Numbered from the stretch's first letter, positions 8,692 through 17,000 are shown. The stretch: 64,000 nucleotides of DNA from Pseudobacteroides sp. (GCF_036567765.1 NZ_DATCTU010000091.1:62001-126000); one strand, 5' to 3'. Notes: generated from the letters alone by a model not told the origin. Translations and numbers: made by a program.

Positions 8692-8747
8692 TATTAGGTA
8701 TAAAATTGAATTAAAAAACAAAATAATTTGCAATTTTGCATTTAAGT

Positions 8748-8785
8748 AAAATAAAAGATAATCAATATGGGTTATCTTTTATTTT
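8748..8785 (+). terminator. Terminator of the oad operon
   Basis: AAAATAAAAGATAA (8748-8761) pairs with TTATCTTTTATTTT (8772-8785), a 14-bp AT-rich stem ending in T-rich sequence. It is symmetrical, so could also work leftwards, but the nearest gene on both sides is on the plus strand. Confidence 0.6.
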
Positions 8786-8838
8786 ATGGTAAAATATTAT
8801 AAGTGGTGGGAAATTAGTGTGGTGATATTGGAGGGATT

Positions 8839-9768
8839 ATGGAGATAAGGGTTATTGATAGAGCTGATTTACCTATGGTTATCAGCTTGGTCTGGAGTGT
8901 TTTCAGTGAATTTGTGGCACCCGGCTATGAAGAAGAAGGCATTGAAACCTTTAAAAAATTTATTAAGCCGGAAGAATTGGAAAAGTTTATTGGAAGCGGA
9001 CGGTTCTTTATATTGGGAGGTTTTGTGAAAGGAAAGCTGGCGGGTATTTTGGCCATGAGGGATAATAATCATGTCAGCATGTTTTTTGTAGAAAAGGAAT
9101 TCCACTCTAAAGGGATTGGGAGAAAGCTGCTTCATGAGGCATTACGGATATGCATAGCAAAAGATCCGGAACTCAATGAGGTAACGGTAAACTCTTCACC
9201 ATATGCTGTTGATATATACCATAAGCTTGGTTTTGAGAATGAGGGAGAGGAAACTGTTAACAACGGCATAAATTATATACCTATGAGAATGAAAATACAA
9301 AAGAAAGGTAAGATTAATAATTTCAGTGAAGAAGTAAGATATGCTACTAAAGATGAACTTCAAGACCTGCTTATACTATACAAGCATTTGAATAAAGATG
9401 ATACTGAGCTTGATGTGGATGGGCCACTGACTAAATTGTGGGAGGAGATTTTAGCTGATCCAAGTCAGAATTATCTTGTATTGGATGCAGGAGGGGTACT
9501 TGCTGCTGCCTGTGTGCTTGTTGTCATAAAAAATCTTACAAGAGGAGCCAGGCCTTATGGCCTTATTGAAAATGTTGTTACACATGAAGGCTATCGCAGA
9601 AAAGGGTATGGAACAAAACTAATTAAAAAGGCAATAGATATAGCAAGGGAAAAAGGGTGTTATAAGGTTATGCTTATGTCAGGACGAGATGAGGAAACTC
9701 TTAAGTTTTATGACCAACTGGGCTTTGAAAGAGGGAAAAAAATCGGTTTTATAATAAAGTTTGAGTAA
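8839..9768 (+). CDS. Tandem-GNAT acetyltransferase
   Basis: A 309-aa fusion of two GNAT domains. The first (1-155) has the acetyl-CoA pyrophosphate loop in VEKEFHSKGIGRKLLHEAL; the second (165-309) has VTHEGYRRKGYGTKLIKKA and a typical YDQLGFERGKKIGF ending. Both loops look intact, so both halves may bind acetyl-CoA. Substrate unknown. ATG follows a gtgatattggaggg site. Separated from the oad operon by a terminator and convergent with the DUF486 gene. Confidence 0.85.
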   Translation: MEIRVIDRADLPMVISLVWSVFSEFVAPGYEEEGIETFKKFIKPEELEKFIGSGRFFILGGFVKGKLAGILAMRDNNHVSMFFVEKEFHSKGIGRKLLHEALRICIAKDPELNEVTVNSSPYAVDIYHKLGFENEGEETVNNGINYIPMRMKIQKKGKINNFSEEVRYATKDELQDLLILYKHLNKDDTELDVDGPLTKLWEEILADPSQNYLVLDAGGVLAAACVLVVIKNLTRGARPYGLIENVVTHEGYRRKGYGTKLIKKAIDIAREKGCYKVMLMSGRDEETLKFYDQLGFERGKKIGFIIKFE

Positions 9769-9778
9769 GTCTTGATCC

Positions 9779-10132
9779 TTAGAATTTTTTGAATGCAAAG
9801 AATACTGCACCTAAAATGCAGATGAAGGATAAAACATAATTAAGTTTAAAGCTTTCTTTTAAAAAGAATACCGAGAAAAAACCAAAGACTACTAAGGTTA
9901 TTGCTTCCTGGACAATTTTAAGCTGTGCAGTATCAAAATTTTTTGATGCAATCCTGTTGGCAGGGATCATAAAGCAGTACTCAAAAAAGGCTATACCCCA
10001 ACTTAAGAGAATTATATAAAAAAGCGGCATTGAATTATTTTTATATTTAAGATTGCCATACCAGGCAAAGGTCATAAAAACATTTGAGGCAACTAAAAGT
10101 AGAAAAGGCCAGTATTTACTTACGAGTGACAT
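9779..10132 (-). CDS. DUF486 family membrane protein
   Basis: A 117-aa protein with four predicted transmembrane helices and the pattern SNVFMTFAWYGNLK in helix 1-2 and FILGAVFFAFKKF-like C-terminus, matching the small DUF486 family distantly related to drug/metabolite transporters. The start is the ATG at 10132 (MSLVSKYWPF), with an aaggag site about 8 nt upstream; longer readings lack a ribosome site. Function unknown. Convergent with the GNAT gene, with an 10-nt gap. Confidence 0.8.
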   Translation of the reverse strand: MSLVSKYWPFLLLVASNVFMTFAWYGNLKYKNNSMPLFYIILLSWGIAFFEYCFMIPANRIASKNFDTAQLKIVQEAITLVVFGFFSVFFLKESFKLNYVLSFICILGAVFFAFKKF

Positions 10133-10189
10133 TACACGAACTCCTTGGTTTATTATAAGCTTTACATTATGTATACAAAATACCCACAA

Positions 10190-10420
10190 TCAAGATGATA
10201 TCACAAACCTTATTATGATTCAATCCATATAATAATGGATATTTGTTGCAGCAGAATTGAAAGTGATGATAAAATCTAGATTGTAAGACGGTTTTTGTGG
10301 AGGGTGAACCTGGTTTCTATCCTAACAACCCTCAAAAGCTTCTTGTATGCAAACGCTTGGTGAAATTGAACACAAGCTGTGACATCGTATCACGGGTTAA
10401 AAACAAAAAATGGGGCAAAT
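10190..10420. other. Intergenic stretch with possible RNA folds
   Basis: Possible folds on the plus strand: GGAGGGT near 10299 with ACCCTC near 10328, AGCTTCTTGT near 10337 with ACAAGCT near 10371, and GTGA-catcgta-TCAC near 10380-10394. It sits directly in front of a broken gene, so it may be the remains of that gene's leader. No known riboswitch is recognised. Confidence 0.25.
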
Positions 10421-10888
10421 ATGATTAAAGAGTTTAAACTTTGGGCTACTATATTGATAAAACCTAAATATCCGATGAGTATAATAGAAAATGGTAGATT
10501 TGAGTGTACCAATTGTGTTAATAGGTAAATTTTAGGGCGGCAGAGGAAGCTATTATAATATTTTTAAGGCATTTATATGGTCAAATGTGCCATACGTAAT
10601 AACTTTTCTACTATGGATTCCACAGTATGTTGTATTCGGCGAGAAAATGTTTTCCCCAAATCTAACAATTATAAATCAAGATGTCATAGCAAAAAACATA
10701 TATAATTTATTTTCTTTAGTTATAGTGGTCTCACAATTATGGTCAGTATTTATATTTGTTTATTGCCTGGCTCAAGTTCAAAAGTTTACAATTTTCAGGG
10801 CAGTTTTGAATGCAACATCATTAATGATTTTTTTGCGATACCAGTAGGAATTGTTTTGATGTTACCATTATATATAAAAAATTTATGA
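10421..10888 (+). pseudogene. Broken Yip1-family membrane protein
   Basis: Three fragments together read as one Yip1-type membrane protein. The first (from ATG 10421) reads MIKEFKLWATILIKPKYPM and stops near 10530. The second frame, open from 10536, reads GGRGSYYNIFKAFIWSNVPY, the characteristic Yip1 entry into the first helix, and continues through hydrophobic helices to a stop at 10847. The ending AIPVGIVLMLPLYIKNL is in a third frame, terminating at 10888. At least two frameshifts or small deletions are needed, so it is probably dead. Confidence 0.6.
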
Positions 10889-10946
10889 GTTCTGATTTTG
10901 AAGGCAGGGCTTTGGAGATTTTATTATGTATGTATAGAGGAGTTTC

Positions 10947-11039
10947 ATGATGTGCTTTTTTGTGATTGCATTATTATTTATTGTTGCGTTGGCCGTTATT
11001 CTGTTTATTAAAGGACATTTAGTTACAAAAAAGAAATAA
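10947..11039 (+). CDS. Small hydrophobic peptide (30 aa), possible membrane toxin
   Basis: ATG at 10947 follows agaggag by 5 nt. The product starts MMCFFVIALLFIVALAVILF and ends KGHLVTKKK: one transmembrane helix with a basic tail, the profile of type I toxin peptides or small membrane subunits. No antisense RNA was demonstrated. It lies in an AT-rich islet of orphans. Confidence 0.4.
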   Translation: MMCFFVIALLFIVALAVILFIKGHLVTKKK

Positions 11040-11175
11040 GTCATACATAGATTGCTTTTTTATGTTGATTGGACAAAGGGATCAAATATTGATTTAGAAT
11101 TTAAGCATTAGGTACTAAAATAATAGCTGATCATTCACTATAATTATAGTAATCAATAGTTTATAGGGGAATTTT

Positions 11176-11345
11176 AAGTACCCTGTCCATGGGGTACGTC
11201 TTGTTGGGCTTTAACCCCTGCGTAACAAGCAGGAGCCTGTCCGGTTTGGAGCTGGGGAAAAGCTGAGGGTCGCTTCAAAGGCTTACCTAGGCTATGGCGA
11301 ATTGCAAAGGAATGGCTTTGGGGTTTAAAAATCATATATGGCTTA
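11176..11345 (+). ncRNA. Candidate structured RNA, family not identified
   Basis: The 170-nt stretch is much more GC-rich than its surroundings and has no long frame. Visible stems: GTACCC-tgtccat-GGGGTAC (11179-11198), CTTGTT (11201-11206) with AACAAG (11225-11230), and AGCT-ggggaaa-AGCT (11251-11265). It ends 16 nt before the ORF at 11362, so it could be a leader element of the next two genes or an independent RNA. Confidence 0.4.
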
Positions 11346-11361
11346 ATGTAAAGGAGAAAGA

Positions 11362-11586
11362 ATGGCTTCTGATAATGAATTTAACTTACTTACTGGATAT
11401 GAAAATGAATTAAATAACTTTATTATAAAAATACATGAACTCTTAATCAAAGAAAGTTTGAATAATGAAGATAAAAAAGTCGAAATATTTAAAATGTACG
11501 ATTTGGCATTATGGAGATGTCACCCGCATGAAGTTATAAATCAAATAGCAGGGTATATACTAGGACATCAATCCCAGTTTGTATAG
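11362..11586 (+). CDS. Hypothetical protein, 74 aa
   Basis: Starts with ATG after aaaggagaaag (8 nt). A small acidic, probably helical protein (MASDNEFNLLTGYENELNNF...) with no membrane segment or recognised motif. Eleven nt separate it from the next gene, whose aggagg site overlaps its stop region, so the two are likely co-expressed. It could be a cytoplasmic partner of the membrane protein encoded next; there is no direct evidence. Confidence 0.55.
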   Translation: MASDNEFNLLTGYENELNNFIIKIHELLIKESLNNEDKKVEIFKMYDLALWRCHPHEVINQIAGYILGHQSQFV

Positions 11587-11597
11587 GAGGTTTTATC

Positions 11598-12317
11598 TTG
11601 AAGATTAAAAATATTTTATTATTTAAAATTAGTGGGGCTACTCTTCTAGGGATATTCCTAATAATTTGGGGGCCATTAGTACTATGTTTGGACTATAATT
11701 ATAACTATTTGGATTATATATATGTAGATTATCCAACATATTTTGAGTACTTTAGATCAAGCACAATACTTTTGGCTAGTTTATTATGTACTCCTATGAT
11801 TTTGGGAACTTTCTTAATTATATCTAAAAAAACAAGTTGGGTAAGGAATATTTTTATAGCACTTTGTATTGCTTTATTAATTGTTTCTTCTTTTATATTG
11901 ATGGTAAAGCATACTGGTTTTGGACCGGGCTTTGGAGATATGAAATATGCTAAGAAACATTTAGATGAAAGTAACTCGAAAAGAATTTCTATTGCTATTA
12001 CGATGCTTATTGCTGAATCTGATTGTAAAGATTTAAATGACTTATATGATTCCTTGAATGAAAATCATTTGAATATAAGACAAAGAGAACCAGACTCTGT
12101 AAAATTATTAATTGAAGCATTACAGGAGGAGATTTATTATAAAAGTGTATCATTTGGTCCTTATTTAGAAAAAAGTCTAGATGGAAGAAGTGGATATGAG
12201 GCATGGAAGCCACGTTCGACTAAAAATGCCGTTGGGTACAGAATTGAAATATTCGGTGATAATGTAAAATGTTTTCCTGTGTTAAATGAATCTGAGGCAG
12301 TAATTATAATTAAGTAG
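11598..12317 (+). CDS. Hypothetical membrane protein, 239 aa
   Basis: TTG start 6 nt after a perfect aggagg. Three hydrophobic helices lie in the first half (about 7-30, 55-78 and 86-108); the second half (110-239) is a soluble domain with GFGPGFGDMKYAKKHLDES near the membrane. No family is recognised. The AT-rich composition matches the neighbouring orphans and suggests acquired DNA. Confidence 0.6.
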   Translation: MKIKNILLFKISGATLLGIFLIIWGPLVLCLDYNYNYLDYIYVDYPTYFEYFRSSTILLASLLCTPMILGTFLIISKKTSWVRNIFIALCIALLIVSSFILMVKHTGFGPGFGDMKYAKKHLDESNSKRISIAITMLIAESDCKDLNDLYDSLNENHLNIRQREPDSVKLLIEALQEEIYYKSVSFGPYLEKSLDGRSGYEAWKPRSTKNAVGYRIEIFGDNVKCFPVLNESEAVIIIK

Positions 12318-12460
12318 CAGGGGCAACTATACAGTAATACAAATAAATTTATGTACCATAGAATAATCCAGACAGCATATAGAATATTCCGGAAAATATA
12401 CATAACACATAGTCAATGGGATAAATATAATATAGAAAAAGGTAACAAGGAAATCTCCCA

Positions 12461-13309
12461 TTGGATAAAAGTTTATATTTATTAAATGATAGCTATGAGG
12501 TAGAAGTGGTGAATGAAAATGAGATGATTTTGGCAGGTGGAAATGTTAATGAGGTCATTCGAATTGGTGAAACTGTAAGAAGGCCTTTAAAAAGTTGGAG
12601 CCCTACAATACATAAACTATTAAAACATTTAGAAAAGAACACATTTAAATGGGCCCCCCAATTTTATGGTATTGATGAAAAAAATCGTGAAATACTATCC
12701 TTTATTCATGGGGAAGCTGCAGTAGAGTTTCCTCGACTAAAAGCATATATGATGACAGATGAAGTTCTTATTGATATTGCAAATATTTTAAAGAGCTTTC
12801 ACGATATTTCAGCTTCTTTTGACAGACATATAGATGATGAGTGGATGTTGTCATATCCGGGCACTTTGCCAATAGAGGTTATTTGTCATAATGATTGTGC
12901 TCCGTATAACGTAGTGTTTTCAGGTGGTAAGGTTAGTGGAATAATTGACTTTGACACTGCTTGCCCTGGACCACGTATATGGGATATAGCATACACATTA
13001 TATACATTTGTTCCGCTTGGTAGATTAGTGTATGATCCAGCCTGTGATGTGTTAACAAATTATAAATCCAATAAACATGGAAACAACCGCAAAAAAAGAA
13101 TTGCTGTATTTTTAAATGCTTATGGAATGAACCGACGAAATGACTTAATTGATCAAATAGTGTTTAGATTGGAAACTTTGTGGAATACATTGATTATAAA
13201 GGCAAATGATGGTGATGAGGTATTTAAAAAGATGATAGATGAAGGGCATCTTGTGCATTATCAAGATGAAATTAAATTTATAAAGATGCATGGACATGAA
13301 TGGGTTTAG
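12461..13309 (+). CDS. APH-type phosphotransferase family protein
   Basis: An aminoglycoside/choline-kinase fold protein (282 aa). Brenner's catalytic motif is present as CHNDCAPYN (H143, D145, N150) and the Mg-binding motif as IIDFD (D163, D165), followed by PRIWDIAYTLY. The N-lobe is short and the nucleotide-binding loop is not obvious. The substrate is unknown; antibiotic resistance should not be assumed. TTG start with an aagga site 10 nt upstream. The preceding 140 nt holds no other feature I can support. Confidence 0.8.
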   Translation: MDKSLYLLNDSYEVEVVNENEMILAGGNVNEVIRIGETVRRPLKSWSPTIHKLLKHLEKNTFKWAPQFYGIDEKNREILSFIHGEAAVEFPRLKAYMMTDEVLIDIANILKSFHDISASFDRHIDDEWMLSYPGTLPIEVICHNDCAPYNVVFSGGKVSGIIDFDTACPGPRIWDIAYTLYTFVPLGRLVYDPACDVLTNYKSNKHGNNRKKRIAVFLNAYGMNRRNDLIDQIVFRLETLWNTLIIKANDGDEVFKKMIDEGHLVHYQDEIKFIKMHGHEWV

Positions 13310-13492
13310 AAACAAAGCTGTAAATAATATTGTGTACTAATCCAAATCCAGCGAAGCCCGAGCATCTATGGACAGGCTGAATAGCGAGGCTTAGAAGTTA
13401 TCACAGATAAAAAACTGGAATTATATAACTTCTGTTATAAATGGAAGTTATTATAAAAAACAAGGTTTTATTGTTTTTATTTTGATAAATAT

Positions 13493-13627
13493 ATGGAAAG
13501 CAAACGCTGGAAACAACTAGTAGAAGAACGTCCAGGAGCATTATATATTTATGTAAAGGATGGAGTTAGAAAAAATGTTACTAACATTTCATCAGATGCT
13601 CAGTTTTTACTGTTTGATATGGATTAA
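13493..13627 (+). pseudogene. Small ORF or gene fragment (44 aa) in a degenerate stretch
   Basis: ATG at 13493 opens 44 codons (MESKRWKQLVEERPGALYIY...) ending at TAA 13625, without a convincing ribosome site. Just upstream, in another frame, is SYYKKQGFIVFIL, which resembles the end of a GNAT domain. The whole stretch 13310-13774 otherwise lacks genes and reads like eroded coding DNA. Confidence 0.3.
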
Positions 13628-13774
13628 TCATAATGATAATTAACGTTTGCTTAGGGCAGATACATCCGTATCCCTGAACAAAGGGTCGGTGTACTTTGAG
13701 TAAAAATCCAAAAGCCACCACATCGTATGGCAAGTTTATACAGGAAATACTATGTTTGGAGGTGTGCTGTACCG

Positions 13775-14577
13775 CTAACCTTTTATTGTAAGAATAGGCT
13801 CAAGCTGTGCAACTACTTTTGCAAGTCCATTATCAACATGTGTCTTAATAATAGGGGTTATCTCCTTGTATGCATAGGGTGCTTCAGATTTAAGCTCATC
13901 CTCCCATTTCTTCAGTATATCCGGCCTACATTTAATATCCGGCTTATTTGGATCAATTGGTGTTATTACCTTAAACCTATTTATAAACTCCTTAAAGAGA
14001 GCGGTGCTTTCCTTTTTAGCCTTGCCACGGGACAGGCTCCTTCCGGCACCATGACTAGAACTAAAAAGGCTATCTCTGTTACCGAGCCCAGCAAGAATAA
14101 AGCTGGATGAGCCCATTGAGCCTGGAATGAAAACAGGTTCGCCAAAGTATTCAAAGTTAGTTCCTGTCATCTGACTCATGCCTCTAGATGGACATGCACC
14201 TTTCCTGTGAAGAAAACAGGGTTTGCCATCAAATTCTTCCTTCCATACAAGGTTGTGAGGAGAGTCGTAAAGAAGCTTGAAGTCAAACTCATTTAAGATA
14301 CCGTTTAATGCCTTGTAAACCATCAAGCCCAGAAAGAGCCTGTTTGCAAAGGCGAAGTTGGCAGCATTTGATAGCATAGACCAGAATATGTTAAATTGAT
14401 CTAAATATTTATCTGAATAGGGAAGGAGGTATCTTTGATTCTTTCAATTGTATCTGATAAGAGCAAAAGGTTTTTAAGCTCTTCCAAAGCATTTTTCTCA
14501 AATCTGACCTGCTCGTTCCTAAAGAAACGAACAGGTACTTTTGTATTGGTAAATCCATCAATATAACTATAGCTCAT
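13775..14577 (-). pseudogene. rtcB: Second RtcB-type RNA ligase gene, broken by an internal deletion
   Basis: From 14577 (ATG overlapping the prfH stop as TAATG) the frame gives an RtcB-like N-terminus, MSYSYIDGFTNTKVPVRFF..., and stops near 14404 after 58 codons. A different frame then carries the C-terminal part from YLLPYSDKYLDQFNIFWSML to TAG 13775. The C-terminal half keeps HRKGACPSRG and SSSHGAGR with the guanylated His, but the middle with the PDLHPGK, NDVGCGM and GGGNH metal-site motifs (compare 15269-16372) is gone. About 130-150 codons and the frame have been lost. The C-terminal 200 codons could be translated alone but would lack the metal site. Confidence 0.8.
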
Positions 14578-15257
14578 TAAAATTCTCCATTAATATCTTT
14601 CTTGATCAATTTAAAACTGCTACCCTCATAGACCCTCACAGGGTTGCCTCTTTCAAGGGTGTTATGCTGCATCCATGCGTCTTTTTTATGGTTTTCATTT
14701 CCCTCGTGGTTTTTAGATTTTATAAGAGCAACAAGCCTGGTGAGAGCCAGCTTTTTATTCATGTATTGGGACCTTTCCTCACTGGCAGTAACAGTAAAGC
14801 CCGTTGGAAGGTGGAATGCCCTTACGGCTGTTTCCACCTTGTTTACATTTTGATCACCGGGGCCGGAGCTTCTCATAGACTCAAATTTTACGTCCTTTTC
14901 TTGGAATTCCAGTTTTTCTGGGGGCTTTAATACCTCAATATTTATAAACCAGTTCTTCCTTTTATGATTAGGTCTGTAAGGGCTTTTGCAAATCCACAGT
15001 ATTGTGCCGCTTATAATGCTGCTATTATATGCATCAGCTGGGACTACATCAACTGGAACTACCTCAGCTGAACCTTCATCAAGGTGCAATGAAACCAAAA
15101 CTGATTTGAAGTTTCCTTTTTTGTTTCCAAGTTCTGCATCAAGAACTTGGGTATTAATGCCTTTCTCAGTGCATTCTTTTTGAAAATCTTTAAGGAAAAG
15201 GCCTACTGCCAGCTCGCATTCATCAGGGCCTCTTCCAGAACTTATTTGTATCCACAT
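14577..15257 (-). CDS. prfH: PrfH (RF-H) peptide-release-factor homologue with GDQ in place of GGQ
   Basis: Release factor homologue (226 aa) without the codon-recognition domain. The family accompanies RtcB2 and is reported to rescue ribosomes cut in the 16S decoding centre so RtcB can reseal the rRNA. The hydrolase loop is recognisable as MRSSGPGDQNVNKVETAVR, but residues 134-136 are GDQ instead of the near-universal GGQ (codons GGT GAT CAA), which should impair peptidyl-tRNA hydrolysis. The basic C-terminal segment is present. It starts 11 nt after rtcB and its stop overlaps the next ATG, so all three genes form an operon. Whether the substitution is a loss of function or a real variant is open. 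Confidence 0.88.
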   Translation of the reverse strand: MWIQISSGRGPDECELAVGLFLKDFQKECTEKGINTQVLDAELGNKKGNFKSVLVSLHLDEGSAEVVPVDVVPADAYNSSIISGTILWICKSPYRPNHKRKNWFINIEVLKPPEKLEFQEKDVKFESMRSSGPGDQNVNKVETAVRAFHLPTGFTVTASEERSQYMNKKLALTRLVALIKSKNHEGNENHKKDAWMQHNTLERGNPVRVYEGSSFKLIKKDINGEF

Positions 15258-15268
15258 ATATCCTCCAA

Positions 15269-16372
15269 TTATGCTTTATAGGTTAGTATAGGTTTAAAGG
15301 TTGCTATTACTTCTATTAATTCAAAATCCAGGAGACTTTGAATTACAGTATCTATATTTTTATATGCCTCAGGTGCCTCCTCGAAAAGCAGATTGTTTTC
15401 GTTGCAAATTACCTTGCTTTTTAGTGCTGTCCATCTTATGCTTTCTTTGGTATATTTTCCTTGAAGCCTGGACTTGCAAAGGCTGCGTTCCCATTTGCGT
15501 CCTGCCCCATGAGCTAATGAATAACCCGAAGCTTCAAAATTATTTTGTGGCATTACCAGATATGAGAGTGAGCCGCGAGAGCCTGGAATTATTACAGCAC
15601 CATTGTCGGAAGGTGAAGCACCTTTTCTGTGAATAAAGAGTCCTTTATTTTCAAGCTCCTTTATGCTTATGCTGTTGTGGCAGGAGTCAAGTAGCCTTCT
15701 ACACTCTGTCTCTGCTCCTACAGCCTTTAAAATGCGGTATGCAATCATATCCCTGTTTTTAAGAGCCCAGCTTACGGCATCATTATGCTTTTTTAGGTAG
15801 TTGTCAGCCCCATCTGAGCCTATGGTAAGGCCTTTTTGAGCCTGATAAACCCGTATGCTTTCATCTAGCACAGTCTGACCGAATCCTCTTGAACCGCTGT
15901 GAATAAGCAGAGTTACTTGGCCTTTGTCAAAACCCAGATCTTTAAATGCTGCCTCGTCGAAAATCTCAACTGTTTCCTGAAACTCTGCAAAGTGATTTCC
16001 GCCTCCTATGGTTCCAAGGCTTGTTCCTAGAGGGGAGGATAAAGGCTCAAAATCCAAGCCATTTGGTAGGTCAATTTCCTTCAGGCTGGAAATTGAATCA
16101 AGTTTTTTTGCAAGCTTATCGGTTTTAACCTTTCTCTTTTCAAGGGATGTTGTGTAAATGCCCATGCCGCAGCCTACATCATTTCCAACCAAATGGGGAT
16201 ATATCATTCCCTCTGTAATTATTGTGCATCCCACAGGAGTCTTGCCGGGATGAAGGTCGGGTAATCCTACAGTGTGGACAACTCCAGGAAGGGTGCTGAG
16301 TTTTTTAAGCTGGTTAATTGCATCTGATTCAAGCCAATTCTTTTGCGATGAAATAATTGTAAAATTGCTCAT
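15269..16372 (-). CDS. rtcB: RNA-splicing/repair ligase RtcB (RtcB2-like)
   Basis: Joins RNA 2',3'-cyclic or 3'-phosphate ends to 5'-OH ends using GTP and Mn2+. The gene looks complete (367 aa): PDLHPGK (38-44), GNDVGCGM with metal ligands D65 and C68, GGGNH with H127, LLIHSGSRG with H158, HRKGAS (H248) and SLAHGAGR whose H288 is the expected guanylation site. First gene of the rtcB-prfH-rtcB2 operon; an aaggagaaac site precedes its ATG. Upstream on the same strand is a leader cassette (16880-17030) with an 11-codon ORF and two terminators. Pairing with prfH suggests rRNA repair as the main job. Confidence 0.93.
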   Translation of the reverse strand: MSNFTIISSQKNWLESDAINQLKKLSTLPGVVHTVGLPDLHPGKTPVGCTIITEGMIYPHLVGNDVGCGMGIYTTSLEKRKVKTDKLAKKLDSISSLKEIDLPNGLDFEPLSSPLGTSLGTIGGGNHFAEFQETVEIFDEAAFKDLGFDKGQVTLLIHSGSRGFGQTVLDESIRVYQAQKGLTIGSDGADNYLKKHNDAVSWALKNRDMIAYRILKAVGAETECRRLLDSCHNSISIKELENKGLFIHRKGASPSDNGAVIIPGSRGSLSYLVMPQNNFEASGYSLAHGAGRKWERSLCKSRLQGKYTKESIRWTALKSKVICNENNLLFEEAPEAYKNIDTVIQSLLDFELIEVIATFKPILTYKA

Positions 16373-16396
16373 ATATTTTTGTTTCTCCTTCTTTAA

Positions 16397-16484
16397 TGTC
16401 TAGGAAATTATGGTGTATCCACACCACAATTTCTAACGACAATGATTAAACATAACAAAATCATTTCATGATTTTGTTATGTTT
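16397..16484 (+). repeat. Dispersed two-hairpin repeat, copy near rtcB
   Basis: Hairpin A: GAAATTATGGTGT-atcc-ACACCACAATTTC, followed by TAACGACAA. Hairpin B has diverged arms CATAACAAAATCAT-ttc-ATGATTTTGTTATG (16451-16481), a perfect 14-bp stem with compensating changes relative to the copy at 3631. This suggests the structure matters more than the sequence. It sits just before the rtcB ribosome site. Confidence 0.7.
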
Positions 16485-16576
16485 GAGCTTTAATTAGGTA
16501 CCCATATATGTATATCCTTGTTAATTGCTGGTAAGATGGTGCATTACAGCAGCTTAAACCAAAAAAGCATATAAAA

Positions 16577-16610
16577 ATACCGCGGCATAGTAAACCTATT
16601 TCCACGGTAT
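16577..16610 (-). terminator. Intrinsic terminator T2 of leader cassette 2
   Basis: Read leftwards, ATACCGTGG (16610-16602) pairs with CCGCGGTAT (16585-16577) and is followed by TTTTTATAT. It has the same ATACCG/CGGTAT arms and tail as the T2 hairpin at 3744. It would stop transcription 200 nt before rtcB. Confidence 0.75.
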
Positions 16611-16656
16611 CAAATATGACAAGCAAATTTGTTTGTGTCTTGCAAATCTCGTTTTT

Positions 16657-16744
16657 AGACATTAACAAAATCATAAAGTGATTTTGCAACCTTGATGTTG
16701 TCATGAGAAATTGTGGTGTGGCATACACCATAATTTCCTAGACA
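16657..16744 (-). repeat. Dispersed two-hairpin repeat between T1 and T2 of cassette 2
   Basis: Read on the minus strand: TGTCTAGGAAATTATGGTGT, then the ACACCACAATTTC arm and the TCATGACAACATCAAGG linker, then hairpin B AAAATCACTTTATGATTTT, ending TTAATGTCTA. Orientation and position between the two terminators match the copy at 3631-3715. Confidence 0.7.
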
Positions 16745-16745
16745 T

Positions 16746-16769
16746 AAAAAAACACGATAACCTATCGTG
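16746..16769 (-). terminator. Intrinsic terminator T1 of leader cassette 2
   Basis: On the minus strand CACGATA (16769-16763) pairs with TATCGTG (16759-16753) around a GGT loop, followed by seven T. A compact, strong terminator about 110 nt after the leader ORF stop, equivalent to the T1 element at 3603. Confidence 0.75.
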
Positions 16770-16879
16770 CAGTTTGCTACCAGGTGACGGTTACTTATAT
16801 GGGTTGACCACAAAAGCCTAAGAAATAGAGAAATCCTTAATAGAATCCCTAATAACTTATACCTTGTGATAGTATTAAA

Positions 16880-16915
16880 TTATATATTAAGCACCTCTAA
16901 GTTTATTGTTGTCAT
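16880..16915 (-). CDS. 11-residue leader peptide MTTINLEVLNI (copy 2)
   Basis: ATG at 16915 is preceded by gaaaggagtg (AAAGGAG about 8 nt upstream) and runs 11 codons to TAA. It has the same length as the peptide at 3460 and shares N5, E7 and V8. It is transcribed from the promoter at 17001-17030 and is followed by a foldable spacer, T1, a repeat, T2, then rtcB-prfH. The arrangement is that of a translation-sensing attenuator. Coding is inferred from the strong ribosome site and the matching second copy. Confidence 0.55.
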   Translation of the reverse strand: MTTINLEVLNI

Positions 16916-17000
16916 GTTCAACACTCCTTTCACCTGATTAAAAGCGTTATTAATCTTACATTTGTCACTTTTAATATAGATAAAAACTAATTACACATTA

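Noticed and set aside
10270..10400. A riboswitch before the Yip1 remnant
   Set aside because: Some stems can be drawn, but no known aptamer pattern is recognised and the downstream gene is broken.
12461..13309. Antibiotic resistance gene
   Set aside because: The APH fold is clear, but nothing shows the substrate; many family members act on unrelated metabolites.
13775..14377. A complete short RtcB
   Set aside because: Only the C-terminal half is present; the N-terminal fragment is in another frame and the metal-site motifs are absent.
15301..15636. Plus-strand open frames inside rtcB and prfH
   Set aside because: They lack ribosome sites and mirror a strongly conserved gene on the other strand.
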